The notes under the pieces were generated by a model. The model did not search any database, was not told the DNA's origin, and saw only the letters and a list, made by a program, of their open reading frames with translations. 64,000 bases of DNA. It comes from Devosia sediminis. Its GTDB lineage: Bacteria > Pseudomonadota > Alphaproteobacteria > Rhizobiales > Devosiaceae. The translations under genes were made by a program, and so were the position numbers. Location: assembly GCF_016411825.1 (NCBI RefSeq), contig NZ_JAEKMH010000002.1, forward strand, positions 868,001 through 932,000. Direction: 5' to 3'. This document shows positions 26,714-34,744 of the stretch, piece by piece (position 1 is the stretch's first letter; every line of letters begins with the position of its first letter).

Positions 26714-27307
26714 TTACTGCGCCGGGGCGGTCTCAGCGGCCGCCTCGGTGCGCATCCGGGCTTCCAGTTCCTCGGGCGGCACGCGGGTCCAGTCCTCGCC
26801 GCGGCAGATGACATTGAACAGCACGCAGCCATTGAGCCGCAGCATGTCGGGACCCAGCACCTCGATGTAGCCGGTATAGGTCTTCCCATCCTCGGGATTG
26901 TAGATTTCGCCGTCGAAGATATAGGGCTCGGCGCCCTGCTGCAGGGTGAGAATCTGCAGGCCCAGCATCGGCCGGTTGCGCAGGGCAGGGTCTTCGTTGC
27001 GCTGATCGAAGAACTGGTCCGGTGTCATTGCCGCCGCCGCTTCGGCTTCGGCGCCTTCAAGCATGCCCTCGGGCACCACGATATGCGACAAGGTCCCGCA
27101 AAACCCTTCGGGGCAGGCGGCGATCGTCACTTCCGAGAGCAACTGCGTGCGCCACACCCCTTCCACCGGGGATCGGGGGACGATCGGCACGGACGCCGGG
27201 TCCTGTGCATGAGCAATCCCCACCAGGAACAGCATGGCCGCCGCCGCCACCGCGCCTCGAACTGCTCGACCAAGGTCGCTCGCCATCTGCATCCGCCTCT
27301 TGCCCAT
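26714..27307 (-). CDS. secreted DUF2147 protein
   Basis: A 197-residue exported protein with signal peptide MASDLGRAVRGAVAAAAMLF ending AHAQ (the exact ATG among codons 1, 6 and 8 is unclear). The DUF2147 pattern is clear: SPVEGVWRTQ, GFCGTLSHIV, then RNEDPALRNRPMLGLQIL, YNPEDGKTYTGYIEV and the cysteine pair GCVLFNVICRGEDWTRV. The family forms a lipocalin-like barrel of unknown function. It ends with an Ala/Glu tail. It faces the preceding glyoxalase-related gene tail to tail, 40 bases apart, with element copy 3 between them. Confidence 0.85.
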   Translation of the reverse strand: MGKRRMQMASDLGRAVRGAVAAAAMLFLVGIAHAQDPASVPIVPRSPVEGVWRTQLLSEVTIAACPEGFCGTLSHIVVPEGMLEGAEAEAAAAMTPDQFFDQRNEDPALRNRPMLGLQILTLQQGAEPYIFDGEIYNPEDGKTYTGYIEVLGPDMLRLNGCVLFNVICRGEDWTRVPPEELEARMRTEAAAETAPAQ

Positions 27308-27489
27308 TGTCCGAGTCGCCGCGACTCTGCCGCTTGTCCGCGCGCCCGATCTAGCCCGACTTTACCCGCCCTTACCAACCAAATTGCGGCAAGAGCCGGG
27401 CCTGCCGTCCACAGCCTGCAAGCCCTTGGCGCCGACCGGACAAAAACCGCTTGCCTTACCCCAGCGCTCCCGCTAGACCCGACCCCGCC

Positions 27490-27579
27490 GGAGAGGTGGC
27501 CGAGTGGTCGAAGGCACACCCCTGCTAAGGGTGCAGATCGGGAACGGTCTCGAGGGTTCGAATCCCTTCCTCTCCGCCA
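27490..27579 (+). tRNA. tRNA-Ser (anticodon GCT)
   Basis: A 90-base class II tRNA. Acceptor arms GGAGAGG and CCTCTCC pair perfectly, followed by discriminator G and an encoded CCA. The anticodon stem/loop ACCCCTGCTAAGGGT has GCT as anticodon (reads AGC/AGT). A long variable arm (GATCGGGAACGGTCTC region) and the T-arm GAGGGTTCGAATCCCTT are present. Confidence 0.96.
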
Positions 27580-27768
27580 CTTTCCTCATCCCATAAATCG
27601 CTGAATTTGCTGGTGTTCCGGACGTTGGTTCTCGGATTGCGCACCCCATTGTCGTCCAGCGCGTGGACACGCAGCGACTCGGGCCGCGCTCGTCTATGGC
27701 TAGCGCCTCTTCCCAACCGCTCCTCGGCGGGAAAGAATGTTGCCCGAGCAAAAGCCGGGGAGGGGCCA

Positions 27769-28347
27769 ATGTTCTTGAAAACTGTCGAGCCTGCCGACGC
27801 CGAGGGCGAAATCGCATCGATCTATGCCAGGGAAATGGCGTCCATGGGACGTGTCATGCAGGCGACCCAGTGCTGGTCGGCAAGACCGGACATCCTGCCG
27901 CCGGTGGAGCACTTGCTGCATCAGATCAGGGATGGATTTTCTCTGGGCCTGACGAACTTCCGCCTGATCACGCTGATCGCGGCCAAGCATGTGCCCTCGA
28001 GTTATTGTTCCCACGTCTACTTCAAGGCGCTTGCAAGCATGATTGGGCGCGAGCAAACCCTCGCCGTGCATCGAGACTATCGCAACGCCGGGCTGACGGA
28101 ACAGCAAGTGGCGATGCTGGACTATGCCAGGCAGATCACGATCGATGCGTCGCGGATCACCCAGGCCGACATAGACCGGCTTCGTGTTGTCGGACTGACG
28201 GATCTGAACATCGCCGATGTCGCGCTGGCCGCCTCTTTCCGCAATTTCCTCAGCCGATATTTCGATGCTGTGGGAGCCAGGGCCGAGCTCGACTTCTTGG
28301 ACAGCGACATGGTCGTTCGCGAGGAGCTGTCCGCCGGCAGCCGTTGA
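27769..28347 (+). CDS. carboxymuconolactone decarboxylase-like (AhpD-fold) protein
   Basis: A 192-residue all-helical protein of the AhpD-like fold, close to the group annotated as peroxidase-related enzymes. The helix that normally holds the redox pair reads SSYCSHVYFKAL (about residues 79-90). It keeps one cysteine and the histidine but lacks the CxxC pair of AhpD, so classical alkylhydroperoxidase chemistry is doubtful. The ATG at 27769 has GGGGAGGGG upstream; the frame is open from 27607 but that part overlaps tRNA-proximal sequence of no protein character. It is the first gene after tRNA-Ser and stands convergent with the aminotransferase. Confidence 0.75.
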   Translation: MFLKTVEPADAEGEIASIYAREMASMGRVMQATQCWSARPDILPPVEHLLHQIRDGFSLGLTNFRLITLIAAKHVPSSYCSHVYFKALASMIGREQTLAVHRDYRNAGLTEQQVAMLDYARQITIDASRITQADIDRLRVVGLTDLNIADVALAASFRNFLSRYFDAVGARAELDFLDSDMVVREELSAGSR

Positions 28348-28401
28348 GTTGGGATGTGTGGCACACCCCAACTCTCCGAAGGCCGATCGACAGGAGCCTG
28401 G

Positions 28402-29781
28402 TTAAAGCGTCTCGGTGACGTGGTTCACCGCGGCCAGCGTCATCTCGACGATCCGATCGACTTCGGCTTCGGTGATGACGAGCGGCGGCGCAAACCCCAG
28501 AATGTCGCCCTGCGGCATGGCGCGGGCGATCATGCCGTGTTCCAGGGCCGCGGCGGAGACGCGCGGGCCGATCTTGAGATTGGGGTCGAAACTGTCGCGC
28601 CTGTCCTTGCCGGTGGCGAACTCCAGGGCTGCCATCAGGCCCACGCCGCGCACTTCGCCGACCAGGGGATGGTCGGTGAAGGTTTCGCGCAGGCGCCGCT
28701 GGAAATAGGCGCCGGTGCGGGCAGCATTGCCGGTCAGGTCCTCGCCGTCGACAATGTCGAGATTGGCATTGGCCGCCGCAGCGCAGACCGGGTGGGACGA
28801 ATAGGTCCAGCCATGGCCGAACGGGCCAAGCCGGTCATTGCCCTCGACGAGCACATCCCAGACCTTCTTGCCGATGATCGAGCCGGACAGCGGCAGATAG
28901 GCCGAGGTCAGTCCCTTGGCGATGGTGATGATGTCAGGCTCGATGCCATAGGTGTGCGAGCCGAAATACTGTCCCGTGCGGCCAAAGGCCGTGACCACTT
29001 CGTCGGCGATCAGCAGGATGTCGTATTTGCGCAGCACGGCCTGGATCGCAGTCCAGTAGCCTTCGGGCGGCGGCACAATGCCGCCGGTGCCGAGAACCGG
29101 CTCGCCGATAAAGGCGGCGATGGTTTCCGGACCTTGGGCGAGAATGAGCGCCTCCAATTCGTCGGCGAGGCGCTGCGAAAAATCGAGCTCGGTCTCGCCG
29201 GCCTGGGCATAACGCCAGTAGTGGGGACAGGCGGTGTGGAGAATGCCCTCCATGGGCAGGTCGAAGGCGTTGTGAAATGCCTGGAGCCCGGTGAGGCTGC
29301 CGGTCATGAGGCCCGAGCCGTGATAGGCGCGGTGGCGGGAAATGACCTTCTTTTTTTCCGGCCGGCCCAGCACATTATTGTAGTAGCGCACGATCTTGAG
29401 ATTGGTCTCGTTGGCGTCCGAGCCCGAAAGGCCATAATAGACCTTGCTCATGTTCATGCCGGCCGAGCGGATGATGCGCTCGGAGAGGTTGATGACCTGC
29501 TCGTTCGAATGGCCGACATAGGCATGGTAGTAGGCGAGCTTCTGCGCCTGGGCATAGATCGCGTCGGCGACCTCGGTGCGGCCGTAGCCGATATTGACGC
29601 AATAGAGCCCGGCAAAGGCGTCGAGGCTTTCCAGCCCGTCACGGTCACGCACATAGACGCCGCTGCCGCCGGACATGATGCGATTGGGGATCTCGCCCCG
29701 CTCGAACTGAGCCAGATGCGTGGACGGATGGAAGACGAACTCCCGGTCGATGGCGGAGATGTCGTTGATGCGGTTGTCCAT
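28402..29781 (-). CDS. class III PLP-dependent aminotransferase
   Basis: A 459-residue enzyme of the omega-aminotransferase group (beta-alanine/putrescine/GABA-pyruvate type). Key parts: GLSGSDANETNLKIVR, the PLP-contact RHRAYHGS, the conserved aspartate in LLIADEVVTAFGRTG (D260) and the Schiff-base lysine in TIAKGLTSAYLP (K289). AAGGA 7 bases before the ATG at 29781 decides the start; it begins 13 bases after the ALDH stop on the same strand, so it is the last gene of the transport/catabolic run. With the neighbouring semialdehyde dehydrogenase it would take an omega-amino acid to a dicarboxylate. The actual amine donor is unknown. Confidence 0.87.
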   Translation of the reverse strand: MDNRINDISAIDREFVFHPSTHLAQFERGEIPNRIMSGGSGVYVRDRDGLESLDAFAGLYCVNIGYGRTEVADAIYAQAQKLAYYHAYVGHSNEQVINLSERIIRSAGMNMSKVYYGLSGSDANETNLKIVRYYNNVLGRPEKKKVISRHRAYHGSGLMTGSLTGLQAFHNAFDLPMEGILHTACPHYWRYAQAGETELDFSQRLADELEALILAQGPETIAAFIGEPVLGTGGIVPPPEGYWTAIQAVLRKYDILLIADEVVTAFGRTGQYFGSHTYGIEPDIITIAKGLTSAYLPLSGSIIGKKVWDVLVEGNDRLGPFGHGWTYSSHPVCAAAANANLDIVDGEDLTGNAARTGAYFQRRLRETFTDHPLVGEVRGVGLMAALEFATGKDRRDSFDPNLKIGPRVSAAALEHGMIARAMPQGDILGFAPPLVITEAEVDRIVEMTLAAVNHVTETL

Positions 29782-29794
29782 GATCGTTCCTTGC

Positions 29795-31279
29795 TCAGGC
29801 CGTACGAAAGGCGGCGCAGACATATTTGAGGTCAGTGAATTCGGAGATGGCGTGACGCCCGCCCTCGCGCCCGAGGCCGCTGTCTCGAACCCCGCCGAAG
29901 GGAATGGGATGGCCGGTCATCTTCACGCAGTTGACGGCGAGCATGCCGGTGCGAATGGCCCCGGAGACCCGGCAGATCCGGTCATGGTCCTGGGTGAAGA
30001 GGTAAGCGGAAAGGCCATATTCCGTGTCATTGGCGAGGGCGATGGCCTCGTCCTCGCTGTCGAACGGCATGACGGCGGCGACCGGCCCGAAGGTCTCTTC
30101 CCGGAAGATCGCCATGTCCGGCCGGACATCGGCCAAGACGGCGGGGGTGATGAAAAGCCCGCTGGCCTCGCCCCCGGTCAGCAGCCTCGCCCCCGCCGAT
30201 GTGGCGTTGGTGATATGGTCGAGACATTTCTGGATCGCGCGGTCATGCATCAACGGGCCGAGCGTCACGCCCGCATCGAAGCCATTGCCGATGCGCAGGG
30301 CTTCGGTCGCGGCGACGAAGCGCGTCAGAAACGCGTCATAGATGCTGCGCTGCACGAGAATGCGGTTAGCCGCGAGACAATCCTGTCCGGTGGTCTGGAA
30401 CTTGGCATCGACAGCGGCGGCAACGGCGCGATCGAGGTCCACATCGTCAAAGACGAGGAAGGGCGCATGTCCGCCGAGCTCCATGGAGACGCGCTTCAGC
30501 GTGCCCGCACAGTCCCGCGCCAGCTCTTTGCCCACGGCGGTGGAGCCGGTGAAGCTGAGGCCCCGCACGAGGGGGTTGCGGGTCATCTCGCCGACGATTT
30601 CGCGCGATGGCCCGGTAAGGACGTTGAACACGCCACGGGGAAAGCCTGCGCGCTCGGCGAGAACCGCGAGCGCAATGGCCGAAAACGGTGTTTCGCTGGC
30701 GGGGCGCACCACGACGCTGCAGCCGGCGGCGAGCGCGGCGGCCGCCTTGCGGGTGATCATGGCGCAGGGAAAATTCCACGGTGTGACGCAGGCCACCACG
30801 CCAATGGGTTCTCGCACCACGCGCATGGAGCGGCCAGGCAGGTGGCTCATGGGAATTTCGCCGTCGACCCGCTTGGCTTCTTCGGCGAACCACTCGACGA
30901 AACTGGCGGCGTAGTCGATTTCGCCCCGCGCCTCGGCGAGCGGCTTGCCCTGCTCGGAGGTCATGATGATGGCGAGATCTTCGCGCGCATCTACGATGAG
31001 CTCGAACCAGCGGCGCAGGACGGCAGCGCGCTGCTGCGGCAGGAGCTTGCGCCAGGTGCCGAAGCCGGCATGAGCGGCGGTGATTGCCTCACCTGTCTCG
31101 ACACGGCCCAGGGCCGGAACATGGCCGATGACGGCGCCGGTGGCCGGATTGGTGACAGCAATGGAGGGGCCCGAACCGCCATGCCAGGCGCCGTCGTAAT
31201 AGGCCTTCTCGATCCGGAGAGCCTTGTCCGCCGGCTGCCAGGCATTGCTTACCGGAAAATTAAGAACGGCTGCGTTCAT
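29795..31279 (-). CDS. aldehyde dehydrogenase, succinate-semialdehyde type
   Basis: A 494-residue NAD(P)-dependent aldehyde dehydrogenase most like GabD. Residues seen: TPWNFP (about 167-172), the Rossmann segment GLSFTGSTAVGKEL (about 240-253), the general base in MELGG (E267) and the nucleophile in GQDCLAANR (C301). One oddity: the usual nucleotide-binding lysine in the KPA motif is an arginine (VVVRPASETP, R192). The start at 31279 was chosen because AAGGACG stands directly upstream; an ATG five codons earlier would contain that site. Together with the aminotransferase it fits GABA- or polyamine-type degradation. Confidence 0.88.
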   Translation of the reverse strand: MNAAVLNFPVSNAWQPADKALRIEKAYYDGAWHGGSGPSIAVTNPATGAVIGHVPALGRVETGEAITAAHAGFGTWRKLLPQQRAAVLRRWFELIVDAREDLAIIMTSEQGKPLAEARGEIDYAASFVEWFAEEAKRVDGEIPMSHLPGRSMRVVREPIGVVACVTPWNFPCAMITRKAAAALAAGCSVVVRPASETPFSAIALAVLAERAGFPRGVFNVLTGPSREIVGEMTRNPLVRGLSFTGSTAVGKELARDCAGTLKRVSMELGGHAPFLVFDDVDLDRAVAAAVDAKFQTTGQDCLAANRILVQRSIYDAFLTRFVAATEALRIGNGFDAGVTLGPLMHDRAIQKCLDHITNATSAGARLLTGGEASGLFITPAVLADVRPDMAIFREETFGPVAAVMPFDSEDEAIALANDTEYGLSAYLFTQDHDRICRVSGAIRTGMLAVNCVKMTGHPIPFGGVRDSGLGREGGRHAISEFTDLKYVCAAFRTA

Positions 31280-31369
31280 CTTGCGTCCTTCCACGCTGCA
31301 TCTACGTAAAGACTAGGGAGGCGCCGCCCGAAAGTGCTTTCCAAGCTCCCAGGGGGCGAAGGTTTTTTG

Positions 31370-31392
31370 TCGGGTGCGGCCACCGCACCCGA
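31370..31392 (-). terminator. stem-loop between iolB and the aldehyde dehydrogenase gene
   Basis: Perfect 10-bp arms TCGGGTGCGG and CCGCACCCGA around CCA, 11 bases after the iolB stop. On the transcribed strand it is preceded by TTTT and followed by an A-run, so it lacks a proper U-tail. It may lower expression of the last two genes or act as a processing site. Confidence 0.45.
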
Positions 31393-31403
31393 AAACTCTT
31401 CGG

Positions 31404-32240
31404 TCACTTGAACTTGTCGCGCATGGCGCCAAGGCCGGGGATGTAGCTGAGCAAATGGTAGTGCGCGGGGTCGAAGAACTGCACGAGGCCACGCTGGTCG
31501 CGGCCGACCAGGATGGTGAAGACGTAGGCGCGATGGCCCGGCGAGGTGACGGTCGGGTGGTAGCCCGAGGGCAGCAGATAGGTGTCGCCATCAAGCGTCA
31601 TCACGGCCTCGGGCGTGCCGTTTTCGCCATAGTGGAACTGGCCGCCGAAGCCGGTCGGGGGATTGTAGCGGTAGTGGTAGAGTTCGGCGTGATTGGTCTC
31701 GCCGTCGCGATGGGTGTCGTGCTTGTGCGGCGGGTAGCCGGACCAGCAGCCGTCCTCGGCATAGAGCTCACTCACCAGCAGGTTGCCGGCGCGGCCATTG
31801 CCGTTCTGGCCCAGGATGTGAAAGATCTCGCGGTGTGACTTGGTGCCGGAAGAACCCACCACCACGCTTTCCACCTCTTCGGGCGTCACGCGGAACGGAG
31901 CATGGCTTTCCGTGCAGGCGCCGCCGGCAACCACCGCTTCGAGCGGACCGCCGGTCGCGGTGATGGTGATGGCGCGGCCCGTGCCGGCATAAACGGAATC
32001 CGCCTTGCCCGACCAGATATCCCGGCGCTGGCCGACATCGGCAAAGGCCACGTCGCCGACATCAATGCGGGCTTTGCCGGTCTGCACCACGACGACGATT
32101 TCGAAGCCGGGGACGTCGAGGGTTACGGATTGTCCGTCCGCGAGGGCGATGCGGTTGAAATAGACATCGTCGAGATGCGGATTGTTGGCATCGACAATGG
32201 CCTCGTTGGCATTGTCGGCATTGCGAATGATGAGGCTCAT
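31404..32240 (-). CDS. iolB: 5-deoxy-glucuronate isomerase
   Basis: IolB isomerises 5-deoxy-D-glucuronate to 2-deoxy-5-keto-D-gluconate in myo-inositol catabolism. The 278-residue double-cupin protein carries the metal-site pattern PPHKHDTHRDGE followed by HAELYHYRYNPPTGFG, and closes with LLPSGYHPTVTSPGHRAYVF. All expected metal-binding residues seem to be present. It is an orphan: no iolC, iolD, iolE, iolG or iolA lies in the window. Its neighbours are an SDR and two 2-hydroxyacid dehydrogenases, so the natural substrate may be another uronate or deoxyuronate. It begins 23 bases after the SDR stop on the same strand. Confidence 0.88.
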   Translation of the reverse strand: MSLIIRNADNANEAIVDANNPHLDDVYFNRIALADGQSVTLDVPGFEIVVVVQTGKARIDVGDVAFADVGQRRDIWSGKADSVYAGTGRAITITATGGPLEAVVAGGACTESHAPFRVTPEEVESVVVGSSGTKSHREIFHILGQNGNGRAGNLLVSELYAEDGCWSGYPPHKHDTHRDGETNHAELYHYRYNPPTGFGGQFHYGENGTPEAVMTLDGDTYLLPSGYHPTVTSPGHRAYVFTILVGRDQRGLVQFFDPAHYHLLSYIPGLGAMRDKFK

Positions 32241-32263
32241 GGTCTTCTCCCTTGGTGTTCTTC

Positions 32264-33025
32264 TTAGACGGAGGCCGTCATGCCGCCATCGACGGTCAGG
32301 ACGTGGCCGGTGACGAAATCGGAGGCGGCAGACGCGAGGAACACGGCGGCGCCGACCAGATCTTCCGGCTGTCCCCAGCGCCGCGCGGGCGTACGGGCGG
32401 TCAGCCAGTCACTGAAGGCGCGGTCCTGGCTGAGGGCCGTGTTCATTTCGGTGAGGATGTAGCCCGGCGCGATGCCGTTGACCTGGAGGCCGGATGGCGC
32501 GAGCTCCACGGCGAGACCCTTGGTCAGCATCTTGAGCCCGCCCTTGGCGGCCGTATAGGGCACGACCGATGGGCGCCCGAGGCTCGACAGGACGGAAAGC
32601 GTGTTGATGATCTTGCCGCTGCCCCGCCCGACCATGCCGCGCCCCACGGCCCGGGCCAGGCGAAAGGGGATGGTGAGATTGGTCTCGAGGACGCGCCCCC
32701 AGTCGGCGTCGGCGATATCGAGCGCGGGCTGACGATGCTGGATGCCGGCATTGTTGATAAGGATATCGATGCCGCCATGGCGCGCTTCGGTTTCGGCCAC
32801 CAGGGCCTCGAGCGCGGCAGTGTCGAGCAGGTCGCAGACGGCGATCTGAGCCTGGCCCTTGGCCGCCACGATACCGGCGGCGGCGGCATCGAGCTTTTCG
32901 CGATTGCGTCCGACAAGCACGACTTCGGCGCCGTGGGCGGCAAGGCCTTTTGCCATGGCAAGGCCGATGCCGCCGCCCCCGCCGGTGAAGAGGGCGGTCT
33001 TTCCGGTGAGATCGAACAGGGTCAT
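32264..33025 (-). CDS. SDR family oxidoreductase, gluconate 5-dehydrogenase/KduD-like
   Basis: A 253-residue classical short-chain dehydrogenase. Seen: cofactor motif TGGGGGIGLAMAKGLAAHGA (about residues 14-33), NNAG, catalytic Ser in LSVLSSLG and YTAAKGGLKML. The basic residue after the second beta strand (GRNREKL) suggests NADP(H) or dual use. Overall it resembles the Gno/IdnO and KduD groups that act on keto-gluconates and deoxy-uronates. The ATG overlaps the stop of the preceding 2-hydroxyacid dehydrogenase in an ATGA. Pairing with IolB, whose product is a 5-keto-gluconate, suggests a reduction step on that product (inference). Confidence 0.85.
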   Translation of the reverse strand: MTLFDLTGKTALFTGGGGGIGLAMAKGLAAHGAEVVLVGRNREKLDAAAAGIVAAKGQAQIAVCDLLDTAALEALVAETEARHGGIDILINNAGIQHRQPALDIADADWGRVLETNLTIPFRLARAVGRGMVGRGSGKIINTLSVLSSLGRPSVVPYTAAKGGLKMLTKGLAVELAPSGLQVNGIAPGYILTEMNTALSQDRAFSDWLTARTPARRWGQPEDLVGAAVFLASAASDFVTGHVLTVDGGMTASV

Positions 33026-33984
33026 GGGTTCACCCAATGGGCTGGGGCGCTGCCGCCGAGGATGGCGACGGCGGCTTCACCTGCCTGGCGCTGGAGGGAG
33101 GCAATCGTGGCCTCGGAATACCAGCCAGCATGATCGGATAGGACGACATTGGGCAGGCCAAGTAGGGCATTGTCGCGTGCCGGCGGCTCGGTGCGGAAGA
33201 CGTCGAGGCCGGCGCCGAAAAGCGGGCCGCGTGTGAGCGCCTCGGCCAGCGCGGCTTCGTCGATATGTGCGCCGCGAGCGGTGTTGATGAGGATGGCGTC
33301 CTGGCGCATGGCGCCCAGGAACCCGGCATCGATCATCGGTTTTGCCGGATCGGCAACCGGGGCATGGATGGAGACGATGTCGGCATTGCGCGCCAGGGTA
33401 TCGAGATCCACGGCGCGCACGCCGGCAGCCTCCGCCTGGCCCGCGGCAAGGTAGGGGTCGTGGACGAGCACATCGGTAACGCCGAAGGCGGCGAAGCGGG
33501 TTTTGACGGCGCGAGCGATGCGACCAAAGCCCACAAGGCCGAGGGTTTTTCCGGCGATGCGATAAATGGGGGCGGACTGCCCCATGCCCCAGGCGCCGGA
33601 CCGGACGGCATGGTCGTGGCTGGCAATGCGCCGCTGCACGGCGAGATAGAGCGCCATCGTATGGTCGGCCACTTCGATATCGGCGCCATAATCGGGGATA
33701 TTGGCGACCTTGATGCCCTGGGAGCGGGCCCGGTCGAGATCGAGCCGGTCAATGCCCACGCCATAGCGGATGATGCCCCGGGCGGAGGCGCAGGCGCGGA
33801 TGACCTCGGTATCCATGGCGGTGTCGCGCACGAAGATGATGGGGGCGTCGGCAAGTCCGGCAATCAGCCGTGCCCGATCGTTGTGCCAGTCGAGCACAGT
33901 GAGCCCGACGCCAAAGGGGGCGAGCATGGCCGCCTCGATCGAGTGGTCCGCATAGCCTGGCGCGATGACAACGGCGTCGGCCAT
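33022..33984 (-). CDS. D-2-hydroxyacid dehydrogenase, CtBP-like
   Basis: A 320-residue NAD(P)-dependent dehydrogenase of the D-isomer family. The Rossmann motif is GLVGFGRIARAV (about residues 148-159). The catalytic Arg is in INTARGAHID, Glu in DVFRTEPP and His in LSDHAGWYSE. The form C-terminal-binding-protein-like with D-SDHAGWYSE is common in sugar and amino-acid catabolic clusters. Substrate unknown. It is coupled to the downstream SDR by a 4-base overlap and begins 3 bases after the cupin stop, so it is firmly inside the operon. A second, different family member (GhrA-like) lies two genes upstream. Confidence 0.87.
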   Translation of the reverse strand: MADAVVIAPGYADHSIEAAMLAPFGVGLTVLDWHNDRARLIAGLADAPIIFVRDTAMDTEVIRACASARGIIRYGVGIDRLDLDRARSQGIKVANIPDYGADIEVADHTMALYLAVQRRIASHDHAVRSGAWGMGQSAPIYRIAGKTLGLVGFGRIARAVKTRFAAFGVTDVLVHDPYLAAGQAEAAGVRAVDLDTLARNADIVSIHAPVADPAKPMIDAGFLGAMRQDAILINTARGAHIDEAALAEALTRGPLFGAGLDVFRTEPPARDNALLGLPNVVLSDHAGWYSEATIASLQRQAGEAAVAILGGSAPAHWVNP

Positions 33985-33987
33985 GGC

Positions 33988-34635
33988 TCAGCCCTTCGGC
34001 GTGAAGGTTGCGTAGAATTTGCGGAGGCCGCCGGTGTTCCAGTCGCAAACCGTGCCCTTGGTCACGAGGAAACTGTCGCCGGCCGCGAAGCGGTGCCTTT
34101 CACCGCCCTCGATGGTCAGTTCCAGCCAACCGTCGAGCAGATACATCAGCTCGTGCTTGGGGAAGGTGGTGGCGATGCGATGATAGGGACTGGTTTCCCA
34201 GGCCCCGACATTCCACTGGCCCCTGGCGCCGGCCTTGTAGACGAGGTCGCCCTGTTTCGGGTCGCCGCTGATCAAGAGATGGGCCGGCGTCGGCGTCGAG
34301 GAGGGAATGCTGGTGAGGTCGCCGCGCGAAGCCACGGCAAGCGGTTCGCCGGCGGCATCGGCGCCACGGTGGATCATCAGATAGGCGCTGGCATCGGCTG
34401 AAGGGGTCCAGCCATGGGACTGGCCCGGCTCAAGGGCAAAGATTTCACCTGGTTCGACCACGCGCTCCGTGCCGGCCAGGGTCAGCGTGCCGCTGCGCAT
34501 TTGCCCGAAAACCAGGGCGTCGGCAAAATCCTCGCCGCTCGCGGGCAGCGGGCCGGAAAAGCACGCGACCTGCAGGTCGGGGTCGCTGAACACTTCGGTC
34601 CAGCGGGCTGTGTCTGTCAGTTTGATGATGGACAT
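33988..34635 (-). CDS. bicupin domain protein
   Basis: A 215-residue protein made of two cupin-type barrels. The first half has RSGTLTLAGTERVVEPGEIFALEPGQSHGW. The second has the DUF861-like pattern GQWNVGAWETSPYHRI, HELMYLLDGWLELTIEGG and FAAGDSFLVTKGTVCDW; these segments are described in pieces because the match is to the pattern, not to a named enzyme. Conserved metal histidines are sparse in the first half. It may bind or isomerise a pathway intermediate. It sits between the GhrA-like gene (109 bases away, with a hairpin) and the CtBP-like dehydrogenase (3 bases away). Confidence 0.75.
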   Translation of the reverse strand: MSIIKLTDTARWTEVFSDPDLQVACFSGPLPASGEDFADALVFGQMRSGTLTLAGTERVVEPGEIFALEPGQSHGWTPSADASAYLMIHRGADAAGEPLAVASRGDLTSIPSSTPTPAHLLISGDPKQGDLVYKAGARGQWNVGAWETSPYHRIATTFPKHELMYLLDGWLELTIEGGERHRFAAGDSFLVTKGTVCDWNTGGLRKFYATFTPKG

Positions 34636-34690
34636 GAGGGAGGGTCCGTTTCTCGGCGTTTTGGGCGCATTCAGGGTGTGCGAAGCCGCT

Positions 34691-34714
34691 CTCCCGACGG
34701 GTGCCCGTCAGGAG
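34691..34714 (-). other. hairpin inside the operon before the cupin gene
   Basis: Arms CTCC-GACGGG and CCCGTC-GGAG with one C/A mismatch and a tiny loop give about 10 pairs. It lies 55-79 bases upstream of the cupin start, in the only large gap (109 bases) within the upper part of the operon. No T-run follows. Possible attenuation or mRNA-processing site. Confidence 0.4.
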
Positions 34715-34744
34715 CCGGTGGCGTTCGGCGAGGATTGTGTGTGG

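Noticed and set aside
27473..27817. Minus-strand frame with ERKGFEPSR-like peptide across the tRNA
   Set aside because: It is the antisense of tRNA-Ser, a well-known false gene call; no ribosome-binding site or family match.
28402..31279. Naming the aminotransferase and dehydrogenase gabT and gabD
   Set aside because: The family is clear but substrate range in both families is wide; operon context suggests something other than plain GABA use.
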